Source of the DNA: Rusavskia elegans
Lineage: Eukaryota > Ascomycota > Lecanoromycetes > Teloschistales > Teloschistaceae
Direction: 5' to 3'
Assembly: GCA_011316305.1 (NCBI GenBank)
Contig: SAUG01000040.1
Span: 483,477-547,476 of the forward strand
Length of the DNA stretch: 64,000 nucleotides
A model generated the notes under the pieces. It had not been told where the DNA came from and ran no database searches. It worked only from the letters and a program-made list of their open reading frames with translations. Each line of letters begins with the position of its first letter. The stretch's first letter is position 1. Both the position numbers and the translations under genes were made by a program. Below, piece by piece: positions 59,414-64,000 of this stretch.

Positions 59414-61559
59414 ATAAAACGTTATATTTTTAATACGAATAAAAAATCTTTAATCTAATATTAATAAAATTCTAGCTAACTTTTTTATATTCTAATTTTT
59501 TATAAATTCTATTATAGTATTCGACCTTTTTATTATAAAATTCGGCGGATCTATTACTATAATATTTATAGGCGGGATTCTATTCGATATATTAGACGTA
59601 AACTTTCTCTATAGTAAAATAATTTTTATTTTATACGTTTTTACGAATTTCTATTTAGTAGATTTATTAAGGCGGAGCTAGTAGCGCTAAATGTTAGATA
59701 TTTAAATCGAAGTAAAATTTTTCTTAAAACTAGTTATTATAAGGTTTCTAAAATCTATTACTATATATTAGTTTAAAGTTCTACTATATTAGAAAAGAAT
59801 TTCTTTATAGATTTTCTAATTTACTTGCGAATATAAAGCGAAAGAAATTCGCGCCGTTTTAGATAGGAACGTTCCTGGTAGATTTCTTTTAATAAAGAGA
59901 AACTAATATTTCTAGAAAAGCTAAAAAATCTATTAAATTATAGAATACTAATATTTATATTCGGAAAAGTCGAAACTAAATATCGATTAGTATATTATTT
60001 TTTCTAATATTAGTTAAAGCCGAAATAGAAACGGATTTTCTATTTATTAATAGCTAAAGTTATTAGAAAATATTTTCTAGAATTACCGGAAGTAGTTTTT
60101 TTCTATAATCTAGATTTTAAATTTATAATTATCTATTAATTGAAAGAATATATTAATAGTAGTCTTTTTTATTAATTTAGAAATTAAAATAATATAAAAA
60201 AAAATAGTAAAATTTATCTAAATCTATATAATAATTTACCGAGTATTAATTATTTCGGCGATCTTTATAGTTCGAAGTTTAATCTAGCTATATTCGCGAG
60301 ATTTATAATAGCGGCTTATATTTTCGATAGTATATTTTTTTTTATTTAAAATATCTATTTTTTTTTCTATTAATAGTTTAAAGCGAGTAATTAAAGCGCT
60401 GATTTATATATCGAAATCTTTTATTAAATATTTCTTTTCTATATCCGAAAGTTTGTTGGAATACTATTATAGAGTTTTACTACGAAAATATATCTATAGA
60501 TTTTCTTTAATTTTATTATTTAATCTAACGACGTTTTTAACTTATTTAGTAAAAATATAAATATTACGAAAGTAGATATTTATACCTATATATTCGATAT
60601 AAGGCCCGGTTTCGGCGGAATTATTATTATAGAAAGAATAGAAGTAGTTAATATTATTTATAATAAATTTTTCGTATTTATCGGCTCTAGTAAAAGATAT
60701 AGGAAGTTTAAACGATAGTAAAAATATCTTTTTCCTCTATTAACTTTATTAGCGAAGTTCTATAAACTCTACCTAGATTATAATATTCTATTTTTCTAAC
60801 TTTTTAAAAGATTATATTACTATAAAATTAGAGCTACGGTTTTATACTATATTTGGTTTCCGATTTATATCCGTTTTAAATAAAATAGAAAAGTTCGCTA
60901 GAGTTTTATTAACCGTATCTTTTTTTTCTTTATTTTTAGAAGAGGTTTAATAATTTGCGAGAGTTTATATATATATAAAATCGTTCCGAAAATTCGCTAT
61001 ACTGTTTTTAAAACGTTTAATAGTAGCTTACGCTATAGTCTCGCTATTTAACTATTCGTCGGGCTATCTAGATAATCGAGATAGCCGGAAGAGTTATTTT
61101 ATTTTAGCGTCTACAGCGTTATCTACTTTAGTTTTAAAAGATCTAAAATTGCTATAATTATTATATACGAAGTTTAAAAAATCTAGTATATTCTAGTACT
61201 AATTAATAGTCTATATAGAGTCGGTTCTATCTATAAACTCGATAAATTGGTATCCGAAAAGGATAGTACTATTATCGAAAAATAGAAATAATTCGTCTAT
61301 CGCTATCGTAATTAATTAAAATCTAATTAATAGGTCGATTTATTTTAATCGTATCTAAATATATAAGATATATTTAGTAAAAAACGATAGTTATTTAATA
61401 AATACTGCTAATAAAATATATTTAATTAAAATATTTAGTATTTCCGAGAATACAGATAACGTTGCTAGTATTATTAGTATTTATAGACGATTATTGGTAT
61501 TTATAAACGCTATATATATATTATATAATATCTATAAATAAATTTTATTATTATTAATT

Positions 61560-61799
61560 ATTATAAATCGATTTAAAATAATAATAATAGCTTGATATTT
61601 CTATATAGGTAGAAAGTTTATCTATAAATAAACGAATAAGGCTGAACGCTAGACCTAATTAGATAACGAATCCCGTAGAACTAATAAACCGCGGTTAACG
61701 GAACTTAATCAGCGTATTAGTTAGCCGGTACTATCGGCCAGTACTTTTATATTCATTAAATTTTATATAAGTTTCAGATAATTTAAATAGTTTATAACA
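61560..61799. repeat. Right LTR of element 4
   Basis: 240 bp; retains the original CA 3' end (TTTATAACA). Confidence 0.82.
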
Positions 61800-62097
61800 A
61801 TAAATAATAGAAAATTAATATATTAAAACTATTTTTTTATATAATCAAAAAGAGCTATATTATATCTAGAAGCTAAAAATCGCTACTAAATATAAAAAAA
61901 TCGATAATATTTCGAAAAGAAATTAATAATATTATAAAATATGATATTTATATTAATTAATAATTAATTACCGAAATATATCGAATAGATTTCTATAATT
62001 TCCGCGGAGTAAAATCCGAATAACGTTAAATTAAAGAAAATAGTAAAACGATAAAAAAAAATTAACTAATAGAAATATTAGAAGAAAATTCTAATTT
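61800..62097. other. Mutated spacer between elements 4 and 5
   Basis: About 300 bp of CA/TG-depleted sequence, presumably the continuation of 45624-46102 before element 4 inserted. Nothing else is recognised. Confidence 0.45.
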
Positions 62098-62312
62098 TAT
62101 AATAGTCAAAATTTTAAATTTTATAAACGATTTAAAAGATTATACAATATATATTTGGATTATATAATTATATACGAATTTAGATATTAATTAATTCGAT
62201 CGTTAATTATAAAAGCGAATAGAAAAGCAGAAATAGATCTAGCGTAGAAATATCTATATATATAAATATTTTATTTTTCTTTAATTATAAAAATTTAATT
62301 TAAAAATCAATA
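62098..62312 (+). repeat. 5' LTR of element 5
   Basis: 215 bp, inverted copy of the element 1 LTR. The 3' partner lies beyond the window. Confidence 0.8.
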
Positions 62313-62994
62313 CTAGTAGTAATAATTTTTAAAGTTATAAACGATTTCATTTTACTCTATTATTAAAGTTTTTTTAAATCGATTTTATTTACCTTTATAA
62401 ATAAAATTTTCTAAATTCGAATATAAATTTCCGATCTAGATTTTCTTCCTACTTTTAACTCGATATCGATATAGAACAAATAACGGTATATAATAAAAAT
62501 ATAATCTTTTTTAAAATTCGTATAAATCTAAAATCTCGTTATAAAATCTCTTTAAATAACCTGTTTACAATCTAATTCGCTATTGTCTTTACTATAGAAA
62601 AAGATATTTCTAGAAAAACCGTTAATTTCGGAAATATTTTAGATATTTCCGGAAATAATAAACTATAGAATAGTTTTCTAGACGAAAAACGTAAACTAAA
62701 AGATTTTTATAAATTAAAACTAGTAGAAAAACTAGATGATAATTATTTATCTAAATTTAAACCTATATCTAAAAATAATTTCTATAAAAATAATAACGAA
62801 AAAATATAAACTTTTAGAGAAAAAAATTAGTTATATTTTTAATTTTAGTCTAATATTAATATAATATCTTTATTTTTTATTTATTATAAAAAAAAGTTAT
62901 TTTCGTTAATTTCTCGTAGAATAAAAAGTAAATAAAGATATAAATAACTCTAAAATAATATTAAAAACGGAACTTTTTACTAGTTTATATAAAT

Positions 62995-63358
62995 TGGCCG
63001 TCGGATCGAATTTCGAATTCGAATTGGTCAATCCGATTCGATCCGATCGAATTTGAAATTCTAAAACGTAATCCGATTCGATTTATCAAAACTATATCTT
63101 AGCGTTAAATTCTAGTATAAAAGTATAAAGTTAATATAACTTTTATACGAATCTATTAGAATAATTCTAATTAATTTACCACGTTAACTAGAAAGTCCGT
63201 AGTAAAACTAAATATATTACTTGGATATATTACTTTTATTTAATTAATCAAATAATAATATATTAAATATATAATATAATCGGGTCGGATCCGAATCGAA
63301 TTACTAAAATCGGATCGGATATCCGCCGATTCGACGGAAATCCGATCCGAACCGGCCA
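62995..63358. mobile_element. Short CG-rich inverted-repeat element (about 364 bp) inside element 5
   Basis: The ends are TGGCCG and CGGCCA, and both ends are packed with variants of ATCCGATTCGATCCGAT in direct and inverted orientation. This makes a local island of CG in AT-rich surroundings. The element 1 copy (near 33470) is continuous across the site, so this is an insertion. Sequence just outside (AAAYTGGCC) may extend the termini. The target duplication is ambiguous. There is no coding capacity; a MITE, perhaps hAT-like, is my inference. Confidence 0.6.
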
Positions 63359-64000
63359 GTTTCTATTTATAAAATTATATTTAATATAATTTTAATAATA
63401 ATTTAAAATATAAATTTTTATTCTAAAATATATACTATATATATCTATTAATTAGAAAAATTTAAATTAAAAATTCGGTAAATTAAATATTTTTTATATT
63501 TTAATATAAAGTTAAAATATAATAAATCTTCTTTTTACAATATAATTATTATACTTTAAATATAACTACGTCGAAATTTAAATAACTATTTACTATTTTT
63601 TAATTTTAGTATATTTATCGCTTTTAACGAAACCGAAGTTTCTATTAAAAACTAAAGCAATCTTTATTAATAAAATTAAAATCTTTATATTCGCGTTTCT
63701 TTTCGTTCTAAAATCGATCTATTTAACGTTAATCTATTATATATTATATTTCAAAATTATATATATATAACGAACTTTAGAATAAATTATATAGATATTA
63801 ATAAAAGTAAACGGTAAAAATAGTATATTTTCGAAATCCGAAGGCGCGGGAAAAAAAATTTTTAAAAAATATAAAGTCGAGCTGAAATTTAAATTATATA
63901 TAATCGATATCCGATAAAAATATATAGCGAAACGAATTCGTAGCTTTTAATATATATAATAGAAATTTAATTAATAGACGATTATTAGTTTTTTTTTTTT

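Larger units (their letters stand above)
46103..61799. mobile_element. Degenerate LTR retrotransposon of unresolved class (element 4), split by element 3
   Basis: Direct repeats of 241 and 240 bp lie at 46103-46343 and 61560-61799, beginning TGTTATAAATCG or TATTATAAATCG and ending in ATA or ACA. Both outer flanks carry ATAAA (46098-46102 and 61800-61804), a 5-bp target duplication. Removing nested element 3 leaves about 7.5 kb. The LTRs still share CCGCGGTTAACGGAA and TTAGTTAGCCGGTACTATCGG, so they were less damaged than the interior. I could not recognise a reverse transcriptase, integrase or polypurine tract, so class and strand remain open. Confidence 0.8.
31200..64000. other. RIP-saturated transposon block, extremely AT-rich, no intact genes
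   Basis: CA and TG dinucleotides nearly vanish and TA is in great excess, while CG, AG and CT persist. This is the expected product of repeat-induced point mutation, which converts CpA to TpA on either strand of duplicated DNA. Loss of TG removes ATG, GTG, TTG and CTG, so no sizeable start-initiated reading frame remains. The block resolves into nested LTR elements (separate entries). Bases 31202-31486 are mutated DNA outside any element I could bound. Such blocks usually form constitutive heterochromatin; that is inferred here. Confidence 0.93.
62098..64000 (+). mobile_element. Internally deleted relative of element 1 in opposite orientation (element 5), running off the window
   Basis: A 215-bp LTR (62098-62312) is the reverse complement of the element 1 LTR, with the same length and ends. 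Downstream sequence matches the 5' interior of element 1 (45400 back to about 45050). It then jumps near 62665 to the counterpart of about 40560, skipping roughly 4.5 kb that includes the reverse transcriptase. It continues through the counterpart of 40209 and directly into that of 33492, so it shows element 1 without the element 2 insertion. It reaches the window end near the counterpart of 32830. A small inverted-repeat element interrupts it at about 62995-63358. Confidence 0.82.

Noticed and set aside
31200..64000. Mitochondrial DNA or bacterial contamination as the source of the AT-rich half
   Set aside because: Paired LTRs, target duplications and the specific loss of CA/TG with retained CG point to RIP-mutated nuclear transposons; no mitochondrial genes are seen.

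Overview
The window looks like nuclear DNA of a filamentous ascomycete. Eurotiales or a close relative is my inference: there are short 48-170 nt GT..AG introns, Pezizomycotina-type proteins, a CDK1 close to Aspergillus NimX, and repeat-induced point mutation (RIP) of transposons. It has two sharply different halves.

Positions 1-31.2 kb are gene-dense, with ordinary base composition and 13 supported genes. In order they are: a large conserved protein of unknown role (508-3567, +); Mediator subunit Med7 (-) divergent from a PAP2 lipid phosphatase (+); the pre-60S factor Rei1 (+); a Vba/Fnx1-like vacuolar MFS transporter (-) divergent from a 12-exon NCS1 permease (+); a stand-alone ANL adenylating enzyme (+); a 49-residue single-span membrane microprotein (+); a C2HC-like zinc-finger protein (-); a calpain-type protease (-); CDK1/NimX (-); an ALKBH1-type dioxygenase (+); an amidase (+); and a four-span membrane protein (-). 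I rebuilt the multi-exon genes by joining splice sites that keep frame and restore family motifs. Most are housekeeping genes; the transporter, permease, adenylating enzyme and amidase are metabolic accessories. I see no clear biosynthetic cluster. A short TA-flanked inverted-repeat element lies at 152-359.

From about 31.2 kb to the end (about 33 kb) the sequence is extremely AT-rich. CA and TG dinucleotides are almost absent, the signature of saturating RIP. Because every NTG start codon needs TG, ATG-initiated reading frames have effectively vanished. LTR pairs, target-site duplications (TSDs), reverse-transcriptase remnants and repeat alignments resolve the block into nested elements: a minus-strand Ty3/gypsy element (31487-45623) containing a second one (33493-40204); an LTR element of unresolved class (46103-61799) containing a third gypsy copy (51195-59413), which itself holds an inverted solo LTR and a less mutated 923-bp TA-flanked inverted-repeat element; and an opposite-strand, internally deleted relative of the first element (62098 to beyond 64000) interrupted by a CG-rich inverted-repeat element. 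The chief interest is this layered transposon graveyard with an abrupt edge next to expressed genes, plus several small non-autonomous elements and the membrane microprotein.
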